Shown one piece after another: positions 16,055 to 33,355 of a stretch of 64,000 bases of DNA. Source of the DNA: Sphingomonas sp. 8AM (lineage in GTDB: Bacteria > Pseudomonadota > Alphaproteobacteria > Sphingomonadales > Sphingomonadaceae); the NCBI RefSeq assembly GCF_902506455.1, contig NZ_LR733844.1:3372758-3436757 (forward strand), in the 5' to 3' direction. Each line of letters starts with the position of its first letter. Position 1 is the first letter of the stretch. The position numbers and the translations under genes were made by a program. The notes below the pieces were generated by a model. It was not told the origin of the DNA. It searched no databases and saw only the letters and a list, made by a program, of their open reading frames with translations.

Positions 16055-17470
16055 TTGGCACGAGGGATATTGGGGCCGCTGAAGCCGCTCGATGCGCGGG
16101 AGACCGACCCGGATCGCAAGCTGCGCAAGACGCTGAGCTGGCCGCATCTGATCGCGCTGGGGATCGGCGCCATCGTCGGCACCGGCATCTACACGTTGAC
16201 CGGGGTCGGCGCGGATCGTGCCGGGCCGGCGGTGATCCTGTCCTTCGCGATCGCCGGGGCAGTGTGCGCCTGCGCGGCGCTTGCCTATGCCGAGATGGCG
16301 ACACTGATCCCGACCGCGGGCAGTGCCTATACCTATACCTATTCGGTGATCGGCGAGAGCATCGCCTGGATCGTCGGGTGGAGCCTGATCCTCGAATATT
16401 CGCTGGCGTGTTCGACGGTGGCGGTCGGCTGGTCCGCCTATCTGGTCGGGTGGTTGCAGAGCGCGGGGGTGCATCTGCCCGCCGCGTTGCTCTCGGGGCC
16501 GCACGGCGGCGGGATCGTCAACCTGCCGGCGGTGCTGGTCGCGCTCGGGATCGCGGGCATGCTGGTCGCGGGCACCAGGGAGAGTGCGACGTTCAACATC
16601 GTATTGGTTGCGATCAAGATGGTCGCGCTGGCGGTGTTCGTGTTCGTCGCCTTGCCGGCGTTCAACGGCGGCAATTTCGAGCCGTTCATGCCGTATGGCT
16701 TCGGCAGCCACGTTCAGGGCGGCGCGACGCGCGGGGTGATGGCGGCGGCGGCGATCGTGTTCTTTGCTTTCTACGGCTTCGATGCGGTCGCGACCTCGGC
16801 GGAGGAAGCGCGCAATCCGGGGCGTGACCTTACGATCGGGATCATCGGGTCGATGGCGGCGTGCACCCTGATCTACATGGGCGTTGCGGTCGCGGCGATC
16901 GGGGCGGTGAGCTATATCGACCTCGGCAAGTCGGCCGAGCCGCTCGCTTACGTGCTGCGCACGCTCCAGCATCCGTTTGCGGCGTGGGCGATCGGGCTGG
17001 CCGCGCTGATCGCGCTGCCGTCGGTGATCCTGGTCATGATGTACGGGCAGAGCCGCATCTTCTTCGTGATGTCGCGTGACGGATTGCTGCCGCGATCCTT
17101 GAGCCGCGTGTCGGCGCGCACCGGGTCGCCGGCGCTGGTGACGATGGTGACCGGCGTGTTCGTCGCGGCGGTGGCGGGGTTCTTCCGGCTCGACGAGATC
17201 GCCGAACTGGCGAATGCGGGCACGTTGCTGGCGTTCATCGCGGTGGCGGCGTGCATGATGATACTGCGCAAGCGCGCGCCCGAGCTGAAGCGCGTGTTCC
17301 GCTGCCCGGCGCCGATGCTGGTCGGGACGCTGGCGATCCTCGGCTGCATCTATCTGCTGGTCAGCCTGCCGACGCACACGCTGGAGCGGTTCGCCTTGTG
17401 GAACGTGCTGGGCGTGGTCTTCTATCTCGCCTACGGCCGTGCGCGCAGCCTGGTGCGGGCGCAGGCATGA
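16055..17470 (+). CDS. APC-superfamily amino acid permease, likely for hydroxyproline or proline
   Basis: The 471-residue inner-membrane protein has about twelve transmembrane segments. It carries the APC N-terminal motif LGIGAIVGTGIYTLTG and the SAEEARNPGRDL motif of the cationic-amino-acid-transporter branch. Translation likely starts at TTG 16055, four bases after a GGGGAGAGG ribosome-binding site (GCAT lies between); no ATG is placed as well. The substrate is not readable from the protein. Its place between the epimerase and the D-amino-acid dehydrogenase suggests hydroxyproline, proline or their peptide breakdown products. Its stop overlaps the next ATG. Confidence 0.85.
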   Translation: MARGILGPLKPLDARETDPDRKLRKTLSWPHLIALGIGAIVGTGIYTLTGVGADRAGPAVILSFAIAGAVCACAALAYAEMATLIPTAGSAYTYTYSVIGESIAWIVGWSLILEYSLACSTVAVGWSAYLVGWLQSAGVHLPAALLSGPHGGGIVNLPAVLVALGIAGMLVAGTRESATFNIVLVAIKMVALAVFVFVALPAFNGGNFEPFMPYGFGSHVQGGATRGVMAAAAIVFFAFYGFDAVATSAEEARNPGRDLTIGIIGSMAACTLIYMGVAVAAIGAVSYIDLGKSAEPLAYVLRTLQHPFAAWAIGLAALIALPSVILVMMYGQSRIFFVMSRDGLLPRSLSRVSARTGSPALVTMVTGVFVAAVAGFFRLDEIAELANAGTLLAFIAVAACMMILRKRAPELKRVFRCPAPMLVGTLAILGCIYLLVSLPTHTLERFALWNVLGVVFYLAYGRARSLVRAQA

Positions 17471-18699
17471 TCCGTTCGGCGATCGTCGTCGGCGACGGCG
17501 TGGTGGCGCTGAACGTCGCGCTCGCCTTGCAGAAGCGGGGCACGCAGGTGACGATCGTCGCGCCCGACGCGCCATGGCGCGGGGCGTCGTGGGGCAATGC
17601 CGGGCATATTGCGGTCGAGCAGGTCGCGCCGCTGGCGTCGCTGTCGACGATTGCCAGCGTGCCCACGCGGCTGTTCTCGCGCGGCGGGGCGCTGGCGCTG
17701 CCGGCCCGGGCGATCGGGTGGTGGCTGCCGTTCACGCTGCGGCTGCTGCGCGCCAGCACGCCGGCCCGATTCGCGCGCGGCAAGGCGGCGCTGTCGGCGA
17801 TGCTCGCGACTGCGATCCCGGCGTGGCAGCGCGTGCTCGCGGAGGCGGGGATGCCCGAGCTGCTGCGCGTCGACGGCCATTATGTCGTCTGGGAGACGCC
17901 CGCGACGGCGGCGCGGGGGCGCGCGGCATGGCTGGCGGCGGATACCGGCACCGCGACGGTGCGGAACGCGACCGGGGAAGAACTGGCGCGATTGCGCACG
18001 CTGACCGGCGTGCCGTTGGCGGGCGCGATCCGGTTCGAAGGCAGTGGACAGATCACCGATACCGGCGCGCTGGGCGAGGCATTGGCCAAGCGGTTCAGCG
18101 CGGCGGGCGGCGCGAGGGTATATGACCGCGCCCGCTCCGTGATCGAGCGTGACGGCGGTGTGCGTGTCACGCTGGACGAGGCAGCGCCGCTCGACGCCGA
18201 TGTCGTGGTGGTCGCAGCCGGCGCGGCCTCGGCGCCGCTGGTTGCGCCGCTCGGCCTGCGTGCGCCGCTGATCGCCGAGCGCGGCTATCATATCGAGGGC
18301 GATCCGGGCGACTGGCCCGCCGACCAGCCCCCGGTGGTGTTCGAGGACCGCGCGATGATCGTCACACGCTTCGCACAACGGCTGCGGGCCGCGAGCATCG
18401 TCGAATTCGCCGCGGTCGCGACGCCCGCCGATCCGCGCAAATGGGCGCGGCTGCGCGCGCATGTCGCGGCGCTCGGGCTGCCGTTGCGCGAGCCGGTCGC
18501 GCCGTGGATGGGCGCGCGGCCGACGTTGCCCGATTATCTCCCCGCGATCGGGCGGCGTGGTGCGGTGGCCTATGCATTCGGGCATCAGCATCTCGGGCTG
18601 ACGCTCTCCGCGACGGGTGGCGAGGCGCTGGCCGCGTTGTTGCACGGCGAAACGCCGGCCTACGATCTGGCGCCGTTCGATCTTGCGCGGTTCGGTTGA
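17467..18699 (+). CDS. FAD-dependent D-amino-acid dehydrogenase, probable cis-4-hydroxy-D-proline dehydrogenase
   Basis: The 410-residue DAO/DadA-type protein begins with an FAD-binding segment (AIVVGDGVVALNVA, with Ala where the third Gly is usual). It continues with GASWGNAGHIAVEQVAPLA and ends with FGHQHLGLTLSATGGEALAALL, both characteristic of DadA-like dehydrogenases. It would oxidise cis-4-hydroxy-D-proline to the pyrroline carboxylate used by the deaminase, passing electrons to the respiratory chain. ATGA overlap with the permease stop shows translational coupling. Being a single subunit, it resembles the one-protein type rather than the multi-subunit enzyme. Confidence 0.85.
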   Translation: MIRSAIVVGDGVVALNVALALQKRGTQVTIVAPDAPWRGASWGNAGHIAVEQVAPLASLSTIASVPTRLFSRGGALALPARAIGWWLPFTLRLLRASTPARFARGKAALSAMLATAIPAWQRVLAEAGMPELLRVDGHYVVWETPATAARGRAAWLAADTGTATVRNATGEELARLRTLTGVPLAGAIRFEGSGQITDTGALGEALAKRFSAAGGARVYDRARSVIERDGGVRVTLDEAAPLDADVVVVAAGAASAPLVAPLGLRAPLIAERGYHIEGDPGDWPADQPPVVFEDRAMIVTRFAQRLRAASIVEFAAVATPADPRKWARLRAHVAALGLPLREPVAPWMGARPTLPDYLPAIGRRGAVAYAFGHQHLGLTLSATGGEALAALLHGETPAYDLAPFDLARFG

Positions 18700-18836
18700 C
18701 GCCTGCGCTTCACGGTCCGGCCAGGGCGCCGTGATTTTCTGTTGCGATGCGGGACAGGACCGCGGGAGCCATTGCGCGCGGGCTGACGCGAGGGTTAAGT
18801 GATTTACCGGTATATCTCTGCCGGTTGGGGTTCTTC

Positions 18837-19508
18837 ATGACCGGTATTATCGTCCGCAACCTTTCCGAACAACTCGTCGATCTCGTCCGCGACCGCATTC
18901 TGGCTGGTCAGGTGGATGTCGACCGCGCCATCCGGCAGGACGCGCTCGCCGCCGAACTGGGCGTCAGCAAGATCCCGTTGCGCGAGGCGCTGACGCGGCT
19001 CGAGCAGGAGGGGCTGGTTCGCTCACGCGCCAACCGCGGCTATTTCGTCCGCGAACTGACGATCGCCGAGGCCGAGGAGGTCTATGCGCTGCGCCTCAAG
19101 CTGGAACCCGAAGTGGCTGCGCAGGCGTCGGCGAATGCCAGCGAGCAGGAGCAGGCCGTTGCGATGCAGACGCTGGCGCAGCTCGACGCTGCGACCAACG
19201 CGCACGGCGACGGGGTCGGCGCCTTCAACCGCGCCTTTCACGTCGCGCTGCTGCGCCCGTCGCGGCAGCCGATCACGACCACGATGCTGGAGCGGCTGCA
19301 CGTGCTCGGCGAGCGTTACGTGCGCAAGCATCTCGAACCGCTGGGACGCGACCAGCGTGCGAACGACGAGCATGCGCAATTGCTGGAAAGCTGGCTGTCG
19401 CGCGACACCGCGGCGGTGCGGGAGCGGATGTTCGCCCATATCGAGCAGACCGTGCTGGACCTGCGGCGCGAATTTCGCGGTGGTGCCGCTATTGGAGACG
19501 AGCGCTGA
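18837..19508 (+). CDS. GntR-family regulator, FadR/FCD type
   Basis: From ATG 18837 (MTGIIVRNLSEQ) the protein is 223 residues. The N-terminal winged helix is clear: RQDALAAELGVSKIPLREALTRLEQEGLV and RSRANRGYFVREL (residues about 30-75). The rest is an all-helical FCD ligand domain with the metal-type residues expected in such regulators (FNRAFHVALL, DEHAQLLESW). It probably senses hydroxyproline or an intermediate. It lies 137 bases after the dehydrogenase gene; the gap holds an imperfect ACCGG...CCGGT repeat (18807-18826), a possible autoregulatory site. It faces the TonB receptor gene in the same direction. Confidence 0.88.
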   Translation: MTGIIVRNLSEQLVDLVRDRILAGQVDVDRAIRQDALAAELGVSKIPLREALTRLEQEGLVRSRANRGYFVRELTIAEAEEVYALRLKLEPEVAAQASANASEQEQAVAMQTLAQLDAATNAHGDGVGAFNRAFHVALLRPSRQPITTTMLERLHVLGERYVRKHLEPLGRDQRANDEHAQLLESWLSRDTAAVRERMFAHIEQTVLDLRREFRGGAAIGDER

Positions 19509-19610
19509 TCCTTCTCGCGCACGAGAGGCGATCGGGCGCGCAGCCATCCCTCTGGAGTTCGTTCACCATCTAAGTAGCTGCCACCGAATCAATTTTCCTG
19601 CGCATGTTCG

Positions 19611-19677
19611 TATAATATATTTGATGTACGCTCCGCCGTCTGTATGATCGCGTTATCAAACAAGCGATCATGAGGGG
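19611..19677 (+). promoter_or_regulatory. Leader of the TonB receptor gene: -10 box and 8-bp inverted repeat next to the ribosome-binding site
   Basis: A perfect TATAAT (19611-19616) is a likely -10, though no good -35 is seen; it is embedded in TCGTATAATA, which resembles half of the operator at 13951. Further on, ATGATCGC (19644-19651) and GCGATCAT (19664-19671) form a perfect 8-bp inverted repeat with a 12-base loop. It ends one base before the GAGGGGG ribosome-binding site, so it could be a protein-binding site or a translation-blocking hairpin. Confidence 0.5.
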
Positions 19678-19683
19678 GCAGAC

Positions 19684-28035
<8,352 letters not shown>

Positions 28036-28040
28036 TTGTT

Positions 28041-28117
28041 CGTCATTGCGAGCGTAGCGAAGCAATCCAGAGCGTCCGGATCCGGCTCTGGATTGCTTCG
28101 CTGCGCTCGCAATGACG
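28041..28117. repeat. Palindromic intergenic repeat, type A (CGTCATTGCGAGCG...)
   Basis: A 77-bp element with two near-complementary arms beginning CGTCATTGCGAGCGTAGCGA and ending CTGCGCTCGCAATGACG. Other copies are at 36147-36222, 46935-47011 and 52005-52081. This copy starts 5 bases after the S9 peptidase stop. Confidence 0.93.
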
Positions 28118-28148
28118 GCTGCCGGGTTGGTGGTGCGCCTTCCATCAT

Positions 28149-28234
28149 CGTCATCCCAGACTTGATCCGGGATCCCGATTTCTTTGGTTGGTCGAGAAGA
28201 AGGAGCGGGGCCCCGGATCAAGTCCGGGGCGACG
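28149..28234. repeat. Palindromic intergenic repeat, type B (two CCGGAtcaAGTCCGGG hairpins)
   Basis: Two CCGGATC-centred hairpins in opposite orientation around a short variable middle: TCATCCCAGACTTGATCCGG at the left and GGGGCCCCGGATCAAGTCC at the right. Copies of the same design occur at 38450, 49842, 60781 and 63663. It sits at the 3' end of the minus-strand DUF5695-like gene, next to a type A copy. Confidence 0.88.
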
Positions 28235-28239
28235 GTGGG

Positions 28240-30909
28240 TTACTGGGCCGCGAGGGTCACGGTGGTCGCGGTCGGAGACAACGCGACCGTCGTGAAGCCG
28301 CGCTCCGGCTTGCCCTTGTCGTTCGCATAGGCCGCGCCGCCCGCCGGTGCCTCAACCGACAGTTGCGCCGCTGGCGTCGTTGCGGTCGCCGGATCGAGCG
28401 TCAGTTCGATGCGGCGCGTTGCCGGGAGCCAGCGTGCCTTGGCGATCGTGCCTGCCGCCAGCGTGATCCACTGTCCGGCGGGGGCGACGAACAGCCGCGT
28501 GCGCGCGCCGTCGTGGGGGACGATCTCGACCGCCGCGCCGTCCTCGCGCACCGTGCCGCCGAAGCCGAGCCAGCCGAACGTCGCGTCCTTCACGAGATAG
28601 GTCGCGGCGGCATAGGCGTGGCCGAAATAGCCCATGCCGTAATCGCCGGTATAGGCGTCCCAGCGCATCAGATCGGGTTCGGAGTGGAACGCCGCCGCGG
28701 CGAAGCCCTCGCGGTCGATGTTGGTGACGCCGCCCATGAACCCGCCGTATGCGACGCGTAGCAGATGGAGGTCGGCGGGATCGCGGCGGTAGGCGTCGAA
28801 CAGCGGCACCGCGTTGAGCGCGGAGCCGTAATGGTGGAGCTGGCGCTCGATCCTTTTCACCTTGCCGCCATACAGAAAGTCCCAATAGCGGCGGGCGTTG
28901 CCATTATAGCCCCAGTGCGGGATCGTCGGGTCATAGCCGAGGATCACCTCGCGCGTGACCGCCGCTTCCTTGGGATGGTTGAAGTAGCGCATCCACGCAT
29001 AGACCTCGGGCTGGCCGGTCGAATCCCACGCCATCTCGCTGCCGAACGGGAATGCGAGCGTGCGCCAGTGATCGGCGCGCGCCTTCATCAGACCCTCGAC
29101 CTCGTTCGCCTGCGCGGTCAGCCCCTCGCGCTTCAGGTCCAGCAGGATCTCGAGGAAGATCTCGCCTTCCATCTGGCCGAACTGCGCATAATGCGGCGCG
29201 TCGCGCATCATCGCGACGGTCGTGCGATAGGCATGGTCGAGGTAGAAGCGCCAATCGTGGCGCGTCACCAGCCCAATGTGGTGCCGCGTGAGCCGGTACA
29301 GCACCCAATGGCCGATCGCGACATGCGGATAATTGTACGAGCGGCCGAGATCGTCGGCCTGCTTCTTGTCCCACGAGGCCCAGGTCGACCAGTCGATGCC
29401 CTTGTCGTAATAAGAGCCGAACGCCTTGGGATCGTAATAGAACAGGCTCTTTTTCACGCCACCATCCGGCGACTGCAATTTGGCGAGCACGGTTTCATCG
29501 ACCATCCGCTCCAGCTTCGCGATTTCGCCGGCGTCGGGATTGTCGAGCTGCTTTATCGTCGCGGCGACCCATGCGCCCGCGCCGCCCTCATCGCTCATCC
29601 CCGCGATCCATACGCGCTGGTCCTGCGTGACGATGCGGTTTTCCTCGCGGTCATAGGTGAGGATCGACGGCGCGCGCTTGAACGGGTCGCCGGCGTCATC
29701 GAACCATTGCTTGGAGGTGCTGAAGTGGCCGAGATCGGCAGCAACCTGTGCGAGCGGCTTGGTGACGTAATAATGGACGCTCTGCACGCTGCCATCGGCA
29801 TAGGTGATCGCGACGCGCGCGCGGCCCCAGCCGGTGCCGGTCACGCGCCAGCGGTTCCAGCCCTGCGGCCCCGGCACCTTCGTCAGCGTCAGCGCGTCGG
29901 CGGGCGTCACCTTGACGTCGCGCACCGGCTGCGACGCGCGAACGAACAGGTCGGCGGGGCTGTCGGTGGGGACGACATAGCCGGGAATGCCGACCGCGAC
30001 CGGGCGGCGCTCGGCCTGCAAGGTCGGCTCGATGGTGCGGATCGACGGCGCGGCGACCAGCCGCACGCCGAAAGTGCGCTGTCCGCCGGGCGCAAGCGTG
30101 AAGCCGGTAGCGGGGTTCCACGGCTGGCCCTTGTCGGCCATCGCGGCGCTCGCAACCATCCAGTCGTAGAAGCCCTCGAACGTCTGCTGACGCTGGGTGC
30201 GATCGGTGAAGACGGGGGCGGCGGACTTCCGACGCGCGTCGTCGAGGATGCGATATTGCTCGAGCGGGGTGCGGCCGTCGGGCAGGACGAGCAGCGCCGG
30301 TCCCTTGCCGTTGAGACGGGTGACCTGAAGATAGCCGCCGTCATTCCCGATATAGGGATCGACGAAGCTCGCCTGCGCATGTGCCTGTTCGAGCGAGCGA
30401 TCGGTGATGATATTGTCGAACACCATCGGCATCCCGAGCGCGCCGATTTCGACCGGTGTGTTGCCGCGGTTCGCGAGCGTGAAGCGCAGTACCGGCGCGC
30501 CCTTCTCGCGCAGCCATGTCCGCTCGACGGTGAGCGGGAAGCCCTCGCCCATGGTCGCGGTGATGTCGGCGCGTGCGATGACGTTGCCGGTGGCGGGGAG
30601 GGCGCGGACCGGTACGCGATGCTGCGCCGACGAGAAGTCGCGCCATGCGCCACCCGCGCTGCGGACGCGCAGGTGGATGTCACCGATCTGGTTGAAGCCG
30701 TCACCGCTGCGCGCGGTGGCGCGACCACCGGGGACGAAATCGAACGCCGGCTCGGCGCCCGGCGACAAGGTCCGCAGCGTCTGGCTGGCGGGATCGAGCG
30801 TCAGCGTCAGTGCGTCGTTCGTCGCCCGCGCCTTTGCGACTGGCGCCGCATGGAGCAGCGCGCCGCTCGCCAGCGCGGCGCCCGCGAGATAATATGCCAG
30901 CCGTAGCAT
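28240..30909 (-). CDS. Large exported DUF5695-like protein, probable polysaccharide-active enzyme
   Basis: The 889-residue protein has a signal peptide (residues about 1-28, ending AKARA). A beta-sandwich N-terminal half (LRFTLANRGNTPVEIGALG) is followed by a helical half rich in Trp, Tyr and His (DWSTWASWDKKQADDLG, YNYPHVAIGHWVLYRL, GYNGNARRYWDFLYGG) that looks like an alpha/alpha toroid of glycan-active enzymes. From memory it is closest to the uncharacterised DUF5695 family. It is divergent from the GH127 gene, sharing a 73-bp promoter region, so a role on the same glycan is likely. Activity is unknown; I see no confirmed catalytic pair. Confidence 0.7.
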   Translation of the reverse strand: MLRLAYYLAGAALASGALLHAAPVAKARATNDALTLTLDPASQTLRTLSPGAEPAFDFVPGGRATARSGDGFNQIGDIHLRVRSAGGAWRDFSSAQHRVPVRALPATGNVIARADITATMGEGFPLTVERTWLREKGAPVLRFTLANRGNTPVEIGALGMPMVFDNIITDRSLEQAHAQASFVDPYIGNDGGYLQVTRLNGKGPALLVLPDGRTPLEQYRILDDARRKSAAPVFTDRTQRQQTFEGFYDWMVASAAMADKGQPWNPATGFTLAPGGQRTFGVRLVAAPSIRTIEPTLQAERRPVAVGIPGYVVPTDSPADLFVRASQPVRDVKVTPADALTLTKVPGPQGWNRWRVTGTGWGRARVAITYADGSVQSVHYYVTKPLAQVAADLGHFSTSKQWFDDAGDPFKRAPSILTYDREENRIVTQDQRVWIAGMSDEGGAGAWVAATIKQLDNPDAGEIAKLERMVDETVLAKLQSPDGGVKKSLFYYDPKAFGSYYDKGIDWSTWASWDKKQADDLGRSYNYPHVAIGHWVLYRLTRHHIGLVTRHDWRFYLDHAYRTTVAMMRDAPHYAQFGQMEGEIFLEILLDLKREGLTAQANEVEGLMKARADHWRTLAFPFGSEMAWDSTGQPEVYAWMRYFNHPKEAAVTREVILGYDPTIPHWGYNGNARRYWDFLYGGKVKRIERQLHHYGSALNAVPLFDAYRRDPADLHLLRVAYGGFMGGVTNIDREGFAAAAFHSEPDLMRWDAYTGDYGMGYFGHAYAAATYLVKDATFGWLGFGGTVREDGAAVEIVPHDGARTRLFVAPAGQWITLAAGTIAKARWLPATRRIELTLDPATATTPAAQLSVEAPAGGAAYANDKGKPERGFTTVALSPTATTVTLAAQ

Positions 30910-30936
30910 CGCTCACCCTTTTTCTTCGCAGTTCGA

Positions 30937-30970
30937 TTGACTTCGCACCCGCGCAATCTATCGTATACCA
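30937..30970 (+). promoter_or_regulatory. Promoter and GntR/FadR-type box between DUF5695-like and GH127 genes
   Basis: TTGACT (30937-30942) and TATCGT (30959-30964, 16-base spacing) form a plausible rightward promoter. The 10-mer TCGTATACCA (30961-30970) overlaps the -10 and differs by one base from the palindrome TCGTATACGA before the hydroxyproline operon. Both fit TnGTATACnA. In the 73-bp divergent gap a bound repressor could also affect the leftward gene. Confidence 0.55.
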
Positions 30971-30982
30971 TATTCCGGGGAG

Positions 30983-33355
30983 ATGGAAATGCTTGTTGGT
31001 CGTCGCGCGTTCCTGATGTCATCGGCAACCTTGCCGATGCTCGCCGTCCCCGCGGCCGCACAGGCGGGGGCAGGACTGCCGACGTCGGCGAAGGCGTTCC
31101 CGCTGGCGGCGGTGCGGCTGCGACCCTCGGACTATGCGCGCGCGGTCGAGGTCAACCGCGCCTATCTGCTGCGGCTGTCACCCGACCGGCTGCTGCACAA
31201 TTATCATGCGTTCGCCGGGCTCGCGCCGAAGGCCGAGGTCTACGGCGGGTGGGAGAGCGACACGATCGCCGGCCATACGCTCGGCCATTACCTGTCGGCG
31301 CTGGCGCTGATGCATGCGCAGACCGGCTGCACGGAGTGCGTCGAACGGGCCAACTACATCCTCGGTGAACTGACGCATTGTCAGTCGGCGCATGGCGACG
31401 GCTATGTCGCGGGCTTCTCGCGCAAACGCAAGGACGGCACGGTCGTCAACGGCAAGGAGATCTTCCCGGAGATCATGCGCGGCGAGATCCGCTCGGCCGG
31501 GTTCGATCTCAACGGTTGCTGGGTGCCTTATTACAATTGGCACAAGCTCTATACCGGGCTTTTCGACGTGATCGACCATATCGGCCCTAACGAGCAGGCG
31601 ATGGCAATCGCAGTGGCGCTGGGCGGCTATATCGAGCGCGTGTTCGCCGCGTTGAGCGACGAGCAGGTGCAGGTGATGCTGGCGTGCGAATATGGCGGGC
31701 TCAACGAGAGTTTCGCCGAGCTGCATGTGCGCACCGGTGACGCGCGCTGGTTGCGGCTGGCGGAGCGCATCTACGACAAGCGTAACCTCGATCCGCTGGC
31801 GCAGAAGGTGGACAAGCTCGCGAACTTCCACGCCAATACGCAGGTGCCCAAGCTGATCGGGCTGGCGCGGCTGCACGAGATCACCGGCAACGCCGAACAG
31901 GCCACGGCGGCGCGCTTCTTCTGGGAGCAGGTGACGCGGCATCACAGCTATGTGATCGGCGGCAATGCCGATCGCGAGTATTTCAGCGGCGCGGACACGA
32001 TCGCGCAGCACATCACCGACCAGACCTGCGAAAGCTGCAACACCTACAACATGCTCAAGCTGACGCGGCATCTGTTCGCGTGGCAGCCCGATGGCGCGCT
32101 GTTCGACTTCTACGAGCGTGCGCACCTCAACCATATTCTGGCGCATCAGGAGCCGGTGAACGGCGGCTTCACCTATATGATGCCGCTGATGTCGGGGGCG
32201 AAGCGCGCTTATTCGGAGCGTGAGGGTGAGGAATTCTGGTGCTGCGTCGGGACGGGGATGGAAAGCCATTCCAAGCACGGCGAGAGCATCTTCTGGACCG
32301 GCGGCGACACGCTGATCGTCAACCTCTACATCCCCGCTGACGCGACGTGGAAGGAGCGCGACGCGACGCTGGGGCTGGACACCGCCTATCCGTACGACGG
32401 CGCGGCGACGCTGACCTTCACGCGGCTCGGCAAGCCCGGGCGCTTCCCGGTCGCGCTGCGCGTGCCGGGTTGGGCGAAGCGCCATGAGGTGCTGGTCAAC
32501 GGCAAGCCCGCCGATGCAACGCAGGCGGGCGGCTACGCGATCGTGACGCGGCGCTGGAAGGCGGGCGACAGCGTCGCAATCCGGCTGCCGCTCGACCTGC
32601 GGCTGGAGGCCACGCCGGGCGACGAACAGACGATCGCGGTGCTGCGCGGGCCGTTGGTGCTCGCCGCCGATCTGGGGCGCGCCGATGGCGAATGGGGCCA
32701 TCCCGAGCCGGCGATGGTCGGGCAGGATCTGCTCGCCGCCTTCCGACCGGTGGACGAGGAGAATGCGCAATATGCGACCGCGGGGCTGATCCGCCCCGCC
32801 GACCTGACGTTCGTGCCCTTCTATCGCCAGTATGACCGGCGCAGCGCGGTGTATTTCAAGCGCTTCACCGATGTGCAGTGGAAGGTGGAGGAAGCGGCGT
32901 TCCTCGCCGAGCAGGCGCGGCAGAAGGACCTCGCTGCGCGTTCGGTCGATGTGATGCACCTGGGCGAAATGCAGCCGGAGCGCGACCACAACCTGACATC
33001 GGAGATTTCCTATCCGCTCGCCTATCGCGGCCGCAACGGGCGCGACGCGCGGACCGGCGGGTTCTTCGAGTTTGCGATGGCGGTAAAGCCCGGGCCGTTG
33101 CTGTTGCAGGCGACCTATTGGGGGGACGAGCGCAAGCGGACGTTCGACATTCTGGTCGACAACCAGCGCATCGCCACCCAGACGCTCGACGCGGACAGGC
33201 CGGGCGCGTTCTTCGATGTCGATTACCCGGTGCCCGAGGCGCTGATTAAGGGCAAGACGAAGGTGAAGGTACGGTTCGTACCGCACGACAAGAACAGCGC
33301 CGGGCCAGTGTTCGGCGTGCGGCTGTTCACCGCCAGGCAGGAGCCGCGTGCATGA
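30983..33355 (+). CDS. GH127/GH146-family beta-L-arabinofuranosidase, exported
   Basis: The 790-residue protein starts with a Tat-like signal (GRRAFLMSS, then ATLPMLAVPAAAQA). A helical barrel of the DUF1680/GH127 clan follows (GWESDTIAGHTLGHYLSALA, YYNWHKLYTGLFD) and then beta-domains. The metal and catalytic set is intact: Glu350 and Cys352 in CESCNTYN and the Cys420-Cys421 pair in FWCCVGTGMESHSKHGES. This matches the zinc-Cys arrangement known from HypBA1, where one Cys of the pair is the nucleophile. Known members release beta-L-arabinofuranose, including from hydroxyproline-linked arabino-oligosaccharides. An ATG six bases on (30989) is an alternative start. Its stop overlaps the next gene. 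Confidence 0.92.
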   Translation: MEMLVGRRAFLMSSATLPMLAVPAAAQAGAGLPTSAKAFPLAAVRLRPSDYARAVEVNRAYLLRLSPDRLLHNYHAFAGLAPKAEVYGGWESDTIAGHTLGHYLSALALMHAQTGCTECVERANYILGELTHCQSAHGDGYVAGFSRKRKDGTVVNGKEIFPEIMRGEIRSAGFDLNGCWVPYYNWHKLYTGLFDVIDHIGPNEQAMAIAVALGGYIERVFAALSDEQVQVMLACEYGGLNESFAELHVRTGDARWLRLAERIYDKRNLDPLAQKVDKLANFHANTQVPKLIGLARLHEITGNAEQATAARFFWEQVTRHHSYVIGGNADREYFSGADTIAQHITDQTCESCNTYNMLKLTRHLFAWQPDGALFDFYERAHLNHILAHQEPVNGGFTYMMPLMSGAKRAYSEREGEEFWCCVGTGMESHSKHGESIFWTGGDTLIVNLYIPADATWKERDATLGLDTAYPYDGAATLTFTRLGKPGRFPVALRVPGWAKRHEVLVNGKPADATQAGGYAIVTRRWKAGDSVAIRLPLDLRLEATPGDEQTIAVLRGPLVLAADLGRADGEWGHPEPAMVGQDLLAAFRPVDEENAQYATAGLIRPADLTFVPFYRQYDRRSAVYFKRFTDVQWKVEEAAFLAEQARQKDLAARSVDVMHLGEMQPERDHNLTSEISYPLAYRGRNGRDARTGGFFEFAMAVKPGPLLLQATYWGDERKRTFDILVDNQRIATQTLDADRPGAFFDVDYPVPEALIKGKTKVKVRFVPHDKNSAGPVFGVRLFTARQEPRA

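Noticed and set aside
18747..18836. Longer start for the GntR regulator
   Set aside because: The extra 30 residues are not conserved-looking, and they would include the repeat ACCGG...CCGGT likely to be regulatory; ATG 18837 begins a normal GntR N-terminus.
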